Positions 24,566 to 33,899 of a DNA stretch of 64,000 nucleotides are shown one piece after another; position 1 is the first letter of the stretch, and every line of letters starts with the position of its first letter. The notes beneath the pieces are model-generated. The model saw only the letters and a program-made list of their open reading frames with translations. It was not told the origin of the DNA and ran no database searches. A program made the translations under genes and the position numbers. Origin of the DNA: Enterococcus mundtii (lineage in GTDB: Bacteria; Bacillota; Bacilli; Lactobacillales; Enterococcaceae); contig NZ_CP025473.1 of NCBI RefSeq assembly GCF_003957375.1, positions 1,513,501 to 1,577,500 of the forward strand, read 5' to 3'.

Positions 24566-26314
24566 ATGACATTATTAAAAAGATCTATAAAAAATAATAA
24601 ACGAGTTACCTTACTTACTTTTTTATTCATCTGTTTACAACTTCTAGGGACACTTGGTGTGCCAAAGTTAGTAGCTGATCTCATAGACACAGGGATTGCA
24701 AGTGGCGAAGTGAAAGAAATCCGACAAATCGGAATTCAAATGTTGATCGTTGCCTTATTAGGATCTTTTGCCGCAGTTGCCTCAAGCTACTGTTCTGCTT
24801 TGTTAGCTTCTCGATTTGGCTATCAGACACGAGCAAGTTTTTTTCAAAAATTCCAACAATTATCAATGAAAGATGTTGATCAATTTAACACTGGATCTCT
24901 TTTGACTAGAATAACCAATGACGTAGATAACGTCCAACAAATGATCGTCATGTTTTGTCAGATGATCATCCCAGCACCTATTATTTCATTATTTACGATT
25001 CTGATGATGTTGGAGCATTCCGTCAAGTTGACATTGATTACGTTAGGATCGATCTTCGTCTATGCTCTAATCACGTATTATTTGATGAAAAAAGGAACAC
25101 CTTTATCTTTGAGTATCCAACCAAAGATGGATCGTGTCACGACAACGTTGCGCGAATTCTTTACAGGTGTCAATATGATTCGTGCCTTCAACAATCAGGA
25201 CTATGAAGAAAAAAGAACAAATGAGACCTTTGAAAATTATGCGCAACAGATGATTCGTGTCAATCGGATCTTTGCTTGGGTCACACCCATTGCCTTTTTA
25301 TTGATGGGCATCGTTTATGCTTCAATTTTGTGGTTTGGCGGCGATTTGGTGGCTAATGGTAGCTTACAAATCGGTACAGTAACTGCCATTGTGGAATATT
25401 CGATGTTGACACTTGCCTATTTAATGATTGCCGCAATGGTTTTTGTTATCGTACCAAAATCAATTGCTTGTCTTGAACGGATTGAAGAAGTATTACACGC
25501 TGAAATCGAAATCAAAGATCCCGACCAACCAGAAATTTTATCCTTCGATTCAGTCGATGATACTTTCCTATCCTTTAAGAATGTCACGTTTCGTTATAAC
25601 AAAAACGCTGATCCAGTGTTAGAAAACATTGATTTTGTCGTCCCAAAAGGAAAAACCACAGCTATTGTTGGTGGAACAGGTTCAGGAAAAAGCACGATTG
25701 CGAAATTACTGCTACGTTTAAATGATGTGTCAAGTGGACAAATCAAATTCGCAGGTATCCCCATCACACAAATGAACCAAGAAACACTTCGAAGTTATAT
25801 TAGTTATGTTCCTCAGAAAGCTTTTCTATTTAGTGGAACGATTCGTAGTAATCTACTGATGGGTAATGAGCATGCGACAGATGAAGAATTAGCCAAAGCA
25901 GTTCGTGTCGCACAATTGAATGAAGTCTTAGAAAATCTACCGGATCAAATGGACAGCTTTGTTGCACAAGGGGGAGAGAATTATTCTGGCGGACAAAAAC
26001 AAAGGATGTGTATCGCTAGAGCGTTAGTCAAACCTGCTGAAATTTATGTCTTTGACGATAGTTTCTCTGCATTGGATTATCGGACAGATGCTAATTTACG
26101 CCGTGCGCTACATCGAGAAATGGCAGATAAAACACTGATTATCATTGCACAACGTCTTAGTACCATCATAAATGCTGACAATATTATCGTTTTAGATGAA
26201 GGGCGGATCGTGGGACAAGGCACTCATGAAGAATTATTAAAAAATAATCGTTCGTATCAAGAATTTGCGAAATCACAAGGTGTGTTAAAGGAGGAATTCC
26301 ATGGAAATGACTAA
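24566..26314 (+). CDS. ABC exporter half-transporter (first of pair)
   Basis: A 582-residue fused membrane and ATPase chain. Residues 1-310 form the six-helix ABC exporter domain. The ATPase has Walker A GGTGSGKST, the Q-loop YVPQKAFLF, the signature NYSGGQKQR, Walker B EIYVFDDSFSALD and the H-loop region IIAQRLST. Two departures stand out: an Asp (DD) replaces the catalytic glutamate after Walker B, and a Gln replaces the switch His. This is the usual degenerate-site half of heterodimeric exporters such as BmrC/LmrC. AAAGGAGG precedes ATG 24566. It overlaps its partner by 14 bases. Confidence 0.87.
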   Translation: MTLLKRSIKNNKRVTLLTFLFICLQLLGTLGVPKLVADLIDTGIASGEVKEIRQIGIQMLIVALLGSFAAVASSYCSALLASRFGYQTRASFFQKFQQLSMKDVDQFNTGSLLTRITNDVDNVQQMIVMFCQMIIPAPIISLFTILMMLEHSVKLTLITLGSIFVYALITYYLMKKGTPLSLSIQPKMDRVTTTLREFFTGVNMIRAFNNQDYEEKRTNETFENYAQQMIRVNRIFAWVTPIAFLLMGIVYASILWFGGDLVANGSLQIGTVTAIVEYSMLTLAYLMIAAMVFVIVPKSIACLERIEEVLHAEIEIKDPDQPEILSFDSVDDTFLSFKNVTFRYNKNADPVLENIDFVVPKGKTTAIVGGTGSGKSTIAKLLLRLNDVSSGQIKFAGIPITQMNQETLRSYISYVPQKAFLFSGTIRSNLLMGNEHATDEELAKAVRVAQLNEVLENLPDQMDSFVAQGGENYSGGQKQRMCIARALVKPAEIYVFDDSFSALDYRTDANLRRALHREMADKTLIIIAQRLSTIINADNIIVLDEGRIVGQGTHEELLKNNRSYQEFAKSQGVLKEEFHGND

Positions 26315-28087
26315 AACAACGACAAAAAAACAAGGCTTGAAACGTTTCTGGCGAATGATCCAATCCGAACATAAGATATTTTATGGTTCCTTACTTTGTA
26401 GCTTGATCGGTAATACATTAGTCGTTGCTATGCCGCTAGTCATGGGGATTGGGATCGATCAACTACTCGGACGGATCAAAGATGTCGGACTTAGCAACAT
26501 GACAATAACAGATGTAAGAGAAACCTTACTTTTACCTGTGATCCTGTTGATACTCTTTTCATTATTAAGTAGTATCACTTCCTTTATCCAAGAACGAGCG
26601 ATGGCTTCATTAAGTGAACGAGTGACCTTACATGTCCGAAAAGAAGTCACGAAAAAATTCAAAGCTCTACCGATGGCTTTTTATGACCGCCATCAAGTCG
26701 GCGATATCATTAGTCGCACAACTACTGGGTTGAATCAATTGTCCCAAGTATTGTTAACTGGGATCAACCAATTTTTCACTTCTCTAGTAACGATCCTCTT
26801 AGCTGGTATCATGTTGTTTTATATCGATATAAAATTGACTTTACTTGTTCTTGTTTTAATTACGATCAGCACAGTTGTCACAACAAAATTTGCAAACAAA
26901 AATAAACAAATTTCTGACAATAATCAAGAAGAACTGGGAGATATGAACAATAAAGCGGAAGAATACTTGACTGGTAATTTGGTGATCAAAGCCTTCAATC
27001 AACAAGCACTAGCGATTGAAGAAGTCAATAAAGTGAATGAAAAGCAATCGAAAGCTTTCAAAAAAGCACAATTCATGAATTTTGCAATTTATCCAGCGAT
27101 CCGTTTGATCAATCAATTAGCGTTTATCGCTAGTGCAGTCATTGGGGCAATATCCGTTTTGTCTGGAGGTATCACGATTGGTTTCTTGCAGGCATATTTG
27201 CAGTATATCAATCAAATCTCAGAACCCATCTCCACTGCGTCATATGTCATTAACTCCGTACAATCTGCCATGGCGTCCATCGAACGAATTTTCGAGATCA
27301 TGGATGAGCCAGAAGAAGCCATTGATCGTGCAATAGAAAATCCAATTATTGCCCCCAAGGAGCTATTGAATTCAAACATGTTCGTTTTGGTTATACACCA
27401 GAAAAACCGTTAATGAAAGATGTTAATTTTTCCGTCAAGCCACAACAAACTATTGCTATCGTAGGGCCAACTGGAGCTGGAAAAACAACACTTGTCAATC
27501 TTTTAATGCGCTTTTATGAAATCAATGACGGACAGATTTTGTTCGACGGTCATAACATCACCGATTTGCCACGCCAAGAATTACGGAATCTATTTGGTAT
27601 GGTACTTCAAAATACTTGGTTATTCGAAGGTACTGTTGCAGAAAATATTGCTTACGGCAAAAAAGAGGCAACCAGAGATGAAATCATTCAAGCAGCTAAA
27701 ATTGCTCAATGTGATCATTTTATCCGTACATTGCCACAAAGTTATGACACCATTATTTCAAGCGAAAATGGGGCAATCTCTCAAGGACAACAACAGCTCT
27801 TAACCATTGCACGAGTCATTTTAGCTAATCCTGCAGTCGTCATTTTAGATGAAGCAACATCAAGTGTCGATACACGTACGGAAGCGTTGATCCAAGAAGC
27901 TATGGATGCTTTAACTAAAAACCGGACCAGCTTCGTGATTGCCCATCGTCTGTCAACGATCGAACATGCGGATATGATCATAGTGATGCAAAATGGAGAC
28001 ATCATTGAAACAGGTACGCATACAGAACTACTGCAAAAACCGACACTTTATGCAAGCTTATACAATAGCCAATTTCAAAATAGTTGA
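26301..28087 (+). pseudogene. ABC exporter half-transporter (second of pair), frameshifted
   Basis: The membrane domain and linker (MEMTKTTTKKQGLKRFWRM to about residue 352) are in one frame, and the ATPase is in the next. The shift falls near 27355-27362, in CCCCCAAGGAGC, where one extra A or G restores PKGAIEFKHVRFGYTPEKPL. The ATPase half has Walker A GPTGAGKTT, VLQNTWLF, a signature reading GAISQGQQQ, Walker B AVVILDEATSSVD with the catalytic Glu, and the switch His in IAHRLST. It is the catalytically competent partner of the upstream gene. A single missing base at a homopolymer may be a sequencing error; if real, the exporter is inactive. Confidence 0.8.
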
Positions 28088-28096
28088 GCCAGAAAA

Positions 28097-28133
28097 AAGC
28101 CAACTTAGCTTCATTCCGAAACTAAGTTGGCTT
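28097..28133. terminator. Terminator between the ABC exporter and the LPXTG gene
   Basis: Twelve-base arms AAGCCAACTTAG and complement, with a T-run on the right and A-run on the left. It serves both converging transcripts. Confidence 0.9.
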
Positions 28134-28151
28134 TTTTCTCTTATAGAATAA

Positions 28152-31100
28152 TCAATCTTTACGATTTTTCTTTTTATTGTAGATAAAAGTTCCAATTGCC
28201 CCACCAACGAGGGCTAAGCCAAGAACCGCTGCACTAGATTGGATCTCACCCGTTTTTGGCAAGCTTTTTGCTGCATTTCCTTGGGCTTGTTTTTGTTGTG
28301 TCGCAGAGGTAGTGGCTGTTTTCTTTTGCTGAGTATTCCCTCCGCCTGTGTTGGCATTTTCTCCTGCAGTTCCTCGTTTACTCACTGTCACTTGACTGGT
28401 TTCTGAAACTGAACCATTCGTATAAGTGATCGTGTACGTTCCTTCTTTGTTGGTATCAACGGATCCTGTTACCATGCTTTCATCAAATGCAAGGGTGAAA
28501 CCTGCACGATTTGTCGCAGAAACGAAACCATCGATCGGCTTCCATGTATCACCGACATATAGCTGGAGGTCTTTTGTCACCATCGTTTCTCCGTTTTCTT
28601 TCACAACGACCATTACTTCCTCTGTCGCTCGACCGTTGGTATAGGTAAGTGGATAATCGCCTGCCTTTGTTGTATCAACAGTACCAGTCACCATCCTTTT
28701 TTCAAAAGTGAGCGTCTCACCGTCTTTATTCGTGGCAGACACAAATTGATCACTTGGATCCCATGTATCGCCAACATAGATGCTACCGTTTTGTGCTTGA
28801 ATCGTTTCTCGATTTTCAACGACGGTTACTGTGATTCGTTGAGAGGCTTCTCCATTCGTATAGGTAATGACAAAGTTTCCTGTTCTTCCAGTGTCAACGG
28901 TGCCTGACACCATACTTTCGTCAAATGGCAAATTCTCACCGGCTCTGTTCGTTGCTGAAACAAAATTATCGCGAGGATGCCAAACATCACCTGTATGTAT
29001 TCTTGAATCAGTTGCGTTGATCGCTTCTTGGCTCGCAACGACTATCACGGTGATCACATGGCTGATCGTCCCATGTGTATAGGTGATCTTGTATTCACCT
29101 TCTTGAGTCGTATCAACTGAGCCACTGACCATACTTTCATCAAAAGGAACATTAGTCCCAGCTTTATCAGTCGCTGAGACAAAATTATCACTTGGATTCC
29201 AACTATCGCCAACGATGATCGTTGAATCAACGACTTGAAGAGATTCCTGATTTTCTTCAACCGTGACATTGATTTCTTGACTAGCAGAACCATTGGTATA
29301 AATCACCGGATAGATACCTGCTGTTTTGGTATCGACTGAGCCGCTGACCATGATTTCATCGAATGGGATTGATTCACCAATTTCGTCTGTAGCTAATACA
29401 AAGTTGTCGATTGGCTCCCAGTTGTCACCGACATAGATCGTTGAGTCGATCACTCGGATCGATTCACTAGCGATCGGTTGCCATACATAGGTATCTGCCA
29501 TACTATTTTGATAAGTCGTCATCAATGAAGAGGAACTTAATATATGGTCACCTAATGGTATCTCTTCTGTACCAGTGCCCACATTTTGCCAATAACCTGT
29601 ATAATCATCCGTTGCTAACAACTCTGGGATATTGGTATCATTTAGAGAATAAAATTGGAGACCTAAAGAAATTTTAGACAATGAATTGGCACCAGCAAAC
29701 ATCTCTTGCTGCCATTGCACCTTGCCAGTTTTAAAATGTGATAAATCTAGCTCAGTGATATTTTGACAATTTCTAAACATTCCTCGCATGAATTGGATAT
29801 TTTCTGTATCGAAACCACTCACATCGATTGCCCGCAAATTGAGACATTCTGCAAACATAAAACTCATCGTCGTCACATTGATGGTCGAAAAGTTTGAAAC
29901 GTCTAATTCTGTCAAACCGGAACAGCCAAAGAACAGATAATACATGGAAGTCACGTTCTCCGTATTGAATTGACTGACATCTAATGCCGCCAAACCGGAA
30001 CAGCCATGGAACATATAATGCATGAATACCACATTGCTCGTATCAAAATGACTCACATCCAATGTCTGTAATCCTGAACAGCCATGAAACATAAATGACA
30101 TATCTGTCGCTTGACTCGTCACAAAACTCGACAAATCAAGTTGGCTCAATTTAGAGCAGCCACGAAACATATGACCGAAATTCGTCACGCTTTCTGTTTG
30201 AAAGCCTTTCACATCTAGTGTCGTTAAAGCAGAACAATCGTAAAACATGTAACTCATGTTCGTAACATTCGACGTAGCAAAGCTGGATAAATCTAATGAA
30301 GTCAATGCAGACATACCATAAAACATATGACTCATATCACTAACATTCGCTGTATTAAAACTAATCAAATCCAATGTCGTCATAGATGACAAGCCATTGA
30401 ACATATAATTCATTGAGCGAACATTTTGCGTATTGAAATTGGAGAGATCTAATGAGGTCAGTTGGTGACACCATGCAAAGAAATAATCCATATTCATAAC
30501 TTGACTAGTATCTAAATAAGATAGATTTTCGATCGTCGTTAGCTGATTCAAGTCAAAAAATAACCCTAATGACTCAGCATTTGCAACTACTGGCCCTGTA
30601 AAAATAACTTTTTTGATGAGTGAGCGGTTAGAAAACCAAGGTGCTCGAGCAGCCATCGTTGTTTCCCCTAAAGTTCCTGAGTCTATGTACAATATACCTT
30701 CTTGGTCGATCCGCCATTGGCTGGTACCGAATACGCCAGAGACAACTTGATCATCTACCTCCTGTATCTCGCAAACTGTGCGAGCATCTGGATCTGGGTT
30801 TACTGCTTCATTCGAAGCTTCAGTGACTTCTTCTTCAACAGTTGAATCCGTAGTCGATTGCTCTGTCTCGGTGGTTACATCTGTTGTCGCTTCCGTCGTT
30901 GGTTCTGTAGGAATTTCTGACGGAACAGAGCTTGAGGATTCTTGGAGTTCAGTTGCTTGCTGTTCTTTCATCTCTTCACTTTCTGTTGCTTCCATAGTGA
31001 TGTCTTCTGCTTGTTCTTCAAGCGACGAACTGGCTACCTCTTCTGTTATTTGTCCACTATCTAAGTGATCAGCAAATGTGAGGATACTCTGTTGGGATAC

Positions 31101-31154
31101 GTTCATGAGTAATAACATCGAAGCTGTCACTTTTAATATTTTTCTGTGGTCCAT
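28152..31154 (-). CDS. LPXTG-anchored surface protein with BspA-type leucine-rich and Ig-like repeats
   Basis: A 1000-residue wall protein. A signal peptide covers about residues 1-28 and a Ser/Thr/Glu-rich stalk about 32-118. Eleven consecutive 26-residue repeats of the type LDxSxFxTxNVxxMxxMF lie at about 209-495 (BspA/DUF285 class). Five Ig-like repeats of about 73 residues lie at about 563-927, each with (I/L)xVGDxWxPxDxFVxAT and MVxGxVDT. A low-complexity Gln/Asn/Thr linker, LPKTG at 965-969, a hydrophobic helix and KKKNRKD complete a sortase signal. It probably binds host or microbial surfaces. AAGGAG precedes ATG 31154. A Mga-type regulator gene is divergent. Confidence 0.9.
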   Translation of the reverse strand: MDHRKILKVTASMLLLMNVSQQSILTFADHLDSGQITEEVASSSLEEQAEDITMEATESEEMKEQQATELQESSSSVPSEIPTEPTTEATTDVTTETEQSTTDSTVEEEVTEASNEAVNPDPDARTVCEIQEVDDQVVSGVFGTSQWRIDQEGILYIDSGTLGETTMAARAPWFSNRSLIKKVIFTGPVVANAESLGLFFDLNQLTTIENLSYLDTSQVMNMDYFFAWCHQLTSLDLSNFNTQNVRSMNYMFNGLSSMTTLDLISFNTANVSDMSHMFYGMSALTSLDLSSFATSNVTNMSYMFYDCSALTTLDVKGFQTESVTNFGHMFRGCSKLSQLDLSSFVTSQATDMSFMFHGCSGLQTLDVSHFDTSNVVFMHYMFHGCSGLAALDVSQFNTENVTSMYYLFFGCSGLTELDVSNFSTINVTTMSFMFAECLNLRAIDVSGFDTENIQFMRGMFRNCQNITELDLSHFKTGKVQWQQEMFAGANSLSKISLGLQFYSLNDTNIPELLATDDYTGYWQNVGTGTEEIPLGDHILSSSSLMTTYQNSMADTYVWQPIASESIRVIDSTIYVGDNWEPIDNFVLATDEIGESIPFDEIMVSGSVDTKTAGIYPVIYTNGSASQEINVTVEENQESLQVVDSTIIVGDSWNPSDNFVSATDKAGTNVPFDESMVSGSVDTTQEGEYKITYTHGTISHVITVIVVASQEAINATDSRIHTGDVWHPRDNFVSATNRAGENLPFDESMVSGTVDTGRTGNFVITYTNGEASQRITVTVVENRETIQAQNGSIYVGDTWDPSDQFVSATNKDGETLTFEKRMVTGTVDTTKAGDYPLTYTNGRATEEVMVVVKENGETMVTKDLQLYVGDTWKPIDGFVSATNRAGFTLAFDESMVTGSVDTNKEGTYTITYTNGSVSETSQVTVSKRGTAGENANTGGGNTQQKKTATTSATQQKQAQGNAAKSLPKTGEIQSSAAVLGLALVGGAIGTFIYNKKKNRKD

Positions 31155-31342
31155 TGCTTATTCAACTCCTTTAATTTAGAAAGATAAAAAAACATCTAAC
31201 TAAATACTAACTTATTTCAGCATAGAAAATTTTTTATTTTTTTTTTTTGAAAAAAAAATTTGAAAAGAGGTTTGTCTTTACTAAACAAGCAAGTTAAAAT
31301 AAAACAATCAAATGAGAATCATGCATACGAAAGGAGTACCGA
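31155..31342. other. Divergent control region between adhesin and Mga-type regulator
   Basis: Very AT-rich with long A- and T-tracts (for example 31230-31262). Bent DNA and binding of the Mga-type regulator are plausible here. I could not place a convincing -35/-10 pair in either direction. Confidence 0.3.
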
Positions 31343-32836
31343 ATGGACATTTTTTTTAAGCTACATGAAAGTAAACAATTGCATCGCCAAATCAAGATTC
31401 TTGCGTATTTAAGAAAAAGAAATGAGATTATTTCAATAACAGAATTAGCTCAAGAAATAGGCTGTACACCTCCCACCCTACGTACAGATATTCAGGCCTT
31501 ACGTACTAAGCTACCGCCGACGATTAAATTGCTGTCAATCAAAATGATCGGTTATCAGTTAAAGATTTCTGATGGAGAAACATTGGATACTTTTCTTTTA
31601 TTTCTTGCTAGAGAAACGATTACTTATAAGCTGATTGATCGTAGCTTTCGTGGTTCTCTTCAATCGTTTGAAGCAATGCGCTTAGAGTATCATTTATCAA
31701 GTTCTGCCTTACGGAAAATCATCCGACACATGAATCTTGGATTAATCAATTATCGAATACAATTTTCGCCTAAAAATGGGGATTTACTCGGCAAAGAAAA
31801 TGATATTCGCTTCTTCTTTTTTTATTTCTACATGTGCTTTCGCCGAAGCATTATCGCCGATCATACATATATATTCTCTCCAGCAACACATAAGGTCATG
31901 TTTGCTGAATTGCAACAAGCATTTCAATCTCACTTACATATTAGTAATTTTCGTGCAATGTTATGGTTGTCCATCTTAAAAGAACGCTGGTTACGCAGAA
32001 AAAAAGGGGAGATTCCTGAGAATACCTTGACTACGATCCAGTCTAGAAAAAGTTTCAAAAAATTTGAAAAAAAGATCGGGCCATTTTTAAAAAAGATGCT
32101 TGGTATCCAACAGCTTTCTACGAACGAACTTGCTTGGATCTATTTAATTGTTTTGCATTGTATTTCCTACAGCTCATCACAGTGGCGCGAATCAACGACT
32201 CGCACAGCGCTTCACTATCAAGAAGAAGCAGAAATGAAAAGCTTGATCAAGCAACGATTATTGGAAGAACCACTTATTTATGGGACAAATAGCGAAGGCA
32301 TCGAGCAGATGAGCGCCTATTTAGCCAATCTCCACTTGCTAAGAAACCTTACAGACCAATTTGAAAAGTATTCTCTATCTATCAATCATTTGGTGGATCA
32401 CCGTTTTCAAAATCTTCACCTCTCATGGGAAAATCGCTTGATTCAGTGGGACTGGCAAGAACTCCTTCCACTCACTCACACAAAAGAGGTTGCATTATCT
32501 TTGAGTCTAATCCAATTTTCTACTCAGTCCCAAAAAGAAACAAAGAAACAACAAATCATTTTTGCTTTCCATGGTGATGCTGGCTATGATAATTTTTTGA
32601 TCACGATGATCCAAAAATGGCTACCAAAACAATACGATGCTCATTTTCTAATTGATCAAGTAGTTACACAGTTAAAGATCAGTGAGTTACATGCATCTCT
32701 TGTCGTCAGTAACTATGACTTGGATGGAACGTTATCGTGCGACGTAATCCAAATCGCTCAAGTGCCTACCAAAGAAGAATGGTTGTTTTTACAAAAACAA
32801 TTGATTGAACGCTCCATCCATCATTCCCTCTTTTGA
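31343..32836 (+). CDS. Mga-family transcriptional regulator
   Basis: A 497-residue protein with the Mga/AtxA layout. It has an N-terminal DNA-binding helix-turn-helix (YLRKRNEIISITELAQEIG, then TPPTLRTDIQALRTKL), a second winged helix near residues 85-135, central PRD-like helical regions and a C-terminal EIIB-like stretch (IIFAFHGDAGYDNFLITMIQ). Such proteins control surface-protein genes and often respond to sugar-phosphotransferase phosphorylation. It is divergent from the LPXTG adhesin and is its most likely regulator. AAAGGAGTACCGA precedes ATG 31343. Confidence 0.82.
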   Translation: MDIFFKLHESKQLHRQIKILAYLRKRNEIISITELAQEIGCTPPTLRTDIQALRTKLPPTIKLLSIKMIGYQLKISDGETLDTFLLFLARETITYKLIDRSFRGSLQSFEAMRLEYHLSSSALRKIIRHMNLGLINYRIQFSPKNGDLLGKENDIRFFFFYFYMCFRRSIIADHTYIFSPATHKVMFAELQQAFQSHLHISNFRAMLWLSILKERWLRRKKGEIPENTLTTIQSRKSFKKFEKKIGPFLKKMLGIQQLSTNELAWIYLIVLHCISYSSSQWRESTTRTALHYQEEAEMKSLIKQRLLEEPLIYGTNSEGIEQMSAYLANLHLLRNLTDQFEKYSLSINHLVDHRFQNLHLSWENRLIQWDWQELLPLTHTKEVALSLSLIQFSTQSQKETKKQQIIFAFHGDAGYDNFLITMIQKWLPKQYDAHFLIDQVVTQLKISELHASLVVSNYDLDGTLSCDVIQIAQVPTKEEWLFLQKQLIERSIHHSLF

Positions 32837-32888
32837 TTTTTACTATTTTGAAAGATATATCCAATAGAACAAAGTTCAGCAAAAAATA

Positions 32889-32920
32889 AGCGTCAAAAGC
32901 GATTTTCGGCTTTTGACGCT
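32889..32920 (-). terminator. Terminator downstream of a 42-residue gene
   Basis: Perfect 12-base arms (AGCGTCAAAAGC and complement) with loop GATTTTCG. A T6 tract follows on the minus strand, downstream of the gene at 32977-33105. Confidence 0.8.
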
Positions 32921-32976
32921 CATCGGTTGACCATGTGGTTCGAACTGTTGCACACATCGTTTTTTAAGAAATGCGA

Positions 32977-33105
32977 TTATTTGTTATAAATTTTCGGTCC
33001 TTTTCGCATATTACGGCGATCATTCTTTGGCTCTGCCATTTTCTCCACTCTGCCGCCACCTTGCTTTTTCTTGATTATCTCAAGCATTTTTTCTTTTGAA
33101 TTCAT
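32977..33105 (-). CDS. Small basic protein, 42 residues
   Basis: A short open frame starting MNSKEKMLEIIKKKQGGGRV and ending KGPKIYNK. It is highly basic and has no hydrophobic stretch, so it is probably cytoplasmic. GAGGGAAACTG precedes the ATG, and a strong terminator follows 57 bases after the stop, which together support a real gene. The middle (AEPKNDRRNMRKG) looks disordered. The function is unknown; nucleic-acid binding would fit the charge but is a guess. Confidence 0.6.
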   Translation of the reverse strand: MNSKEKMLEIIKKKQGGGRVEKMAEPKNDRRNMRKGPKIYNK

Positions 33106-33109
33106 CAGT

Positions 33110-33490
33110 TTCCCTCATTTACTCTATTCACTATTTCGCTAGCGTGATAAACACTTGGTTATTGTAACATATTTTTTCTTGATATTTTCAACTTTATCGA
33201 TTTCTTTATGGTTTTAACAGATATAGTCGCTCTCATTTAATATTTTTGTGAAGTTTTTACATTGGAATTGATTACGGATAGAAAAATTTAATTAACTCTA
33301 CCTATAAAATTTTCTTACGAATATATTTTAGTAAATAAATATAGGTATTTTACTTACCATGTTGCAACTCACTTTAAGAAAAAATAACATTAAAAGATAT
33401 CACTTTTTATCAAATTTCGGCCTTGCCACCAGATAAAAGATTGGTCCCAAAAATTTTTTGAAAATCTTTTCATATTTTTCAAAATCAAAC
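33110..33490. other. AT-rich intergenic, no gene seen
   Basis: About 380 bases of strongly AT-rich sequence without a supported open frame. It may contain the promoter of the 42-residue gene on the minus strand. Flanking gene debris suggests a site of insertion and decay. Confidence 0.35.
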
Positions 33491-33492
33491 AT

Positions 33493-33681
33493 CTATTTTG
33501 TAGAAAGAATCCCTAACTTTTCTCCACCCATCCTTACAATGCGATGGTCTTCTTGATAGCCATTTCTTCTAAGATAAAATGCTTTATGACTTATACGTCG
33601 CTCATTATTGCTAGCAGTAGGATTCTCTGTTTCCGAATTTTGTACAATACAATTATTAGGGTACTTCTCTTGGATGTTTGC
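33493..33681 (-). pseudogene. C-terminal remnant of a GNAT-type acetyltransferase
   Basis: One open frame on the minus strand encodes about 62 residues reading ANIQEKYPNNCIVQNSETEN, then NNERRISHKAFYLRRNGYQE and ending KLGILSTK. The RRxFYxRNGY pattern is typical of the last helix and strand of small GNAT acetyltransferases. No start codon or ribosome-binding site was found upstream, and the N-terminal acetyl-CoA-binding core is missing. Confidence 0.5.
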
Positions 33682-33858
33682 TTAAACATGCGCTCCGTGT
33701 TATTTCATGTTCTTTTATAGTGGATAGTTGAATTAAAAATTATTTTCTTTTTTTACAAAATATATATTTTACAGGAAGAATCTTAAAAGATAGATGTTAT
33801 TTTTATGATAACTATCTTTAACTATTGTTATACTCTTTTAAATACTTTATAAATAAAG
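33682..33858. other. AT-rich intergenic, nothing recognised
   Basis: Extremely AT-rich, without open frames or clear dyads. Lies between the acetyltransferase remnant and the rlmD terminator. Confidence 0.3.
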
Positions 33859-33859
33859 A

Positions 33860-33891
33860 AAAAGACGCTTACTATGACAGAAACGTCTTTT
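33860..33891 (-). terminator. Terminator of rlmD
   Basis: AAAAGACG and CGTCTTTT arms flank a 16-base loop, just downstream of the rlmD stop on the minus strand. Confidence 0.65.
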
Positions 33892-33899
33892 ACTCTGAA

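Noticed and set aside
30778-31068. Plus-strand Ser/Val-rich open frame opposite the adhesin
   Set aside because: It is the antisense of the Glu/Thr/Ser-rich stalk, so the composition is explained by the real gene.
28152-31154. Possible CRISPR-like repeat array
   Set aside because: The regular repeats are protein repeats within one open frame, not short identical repeats with unique spacers.
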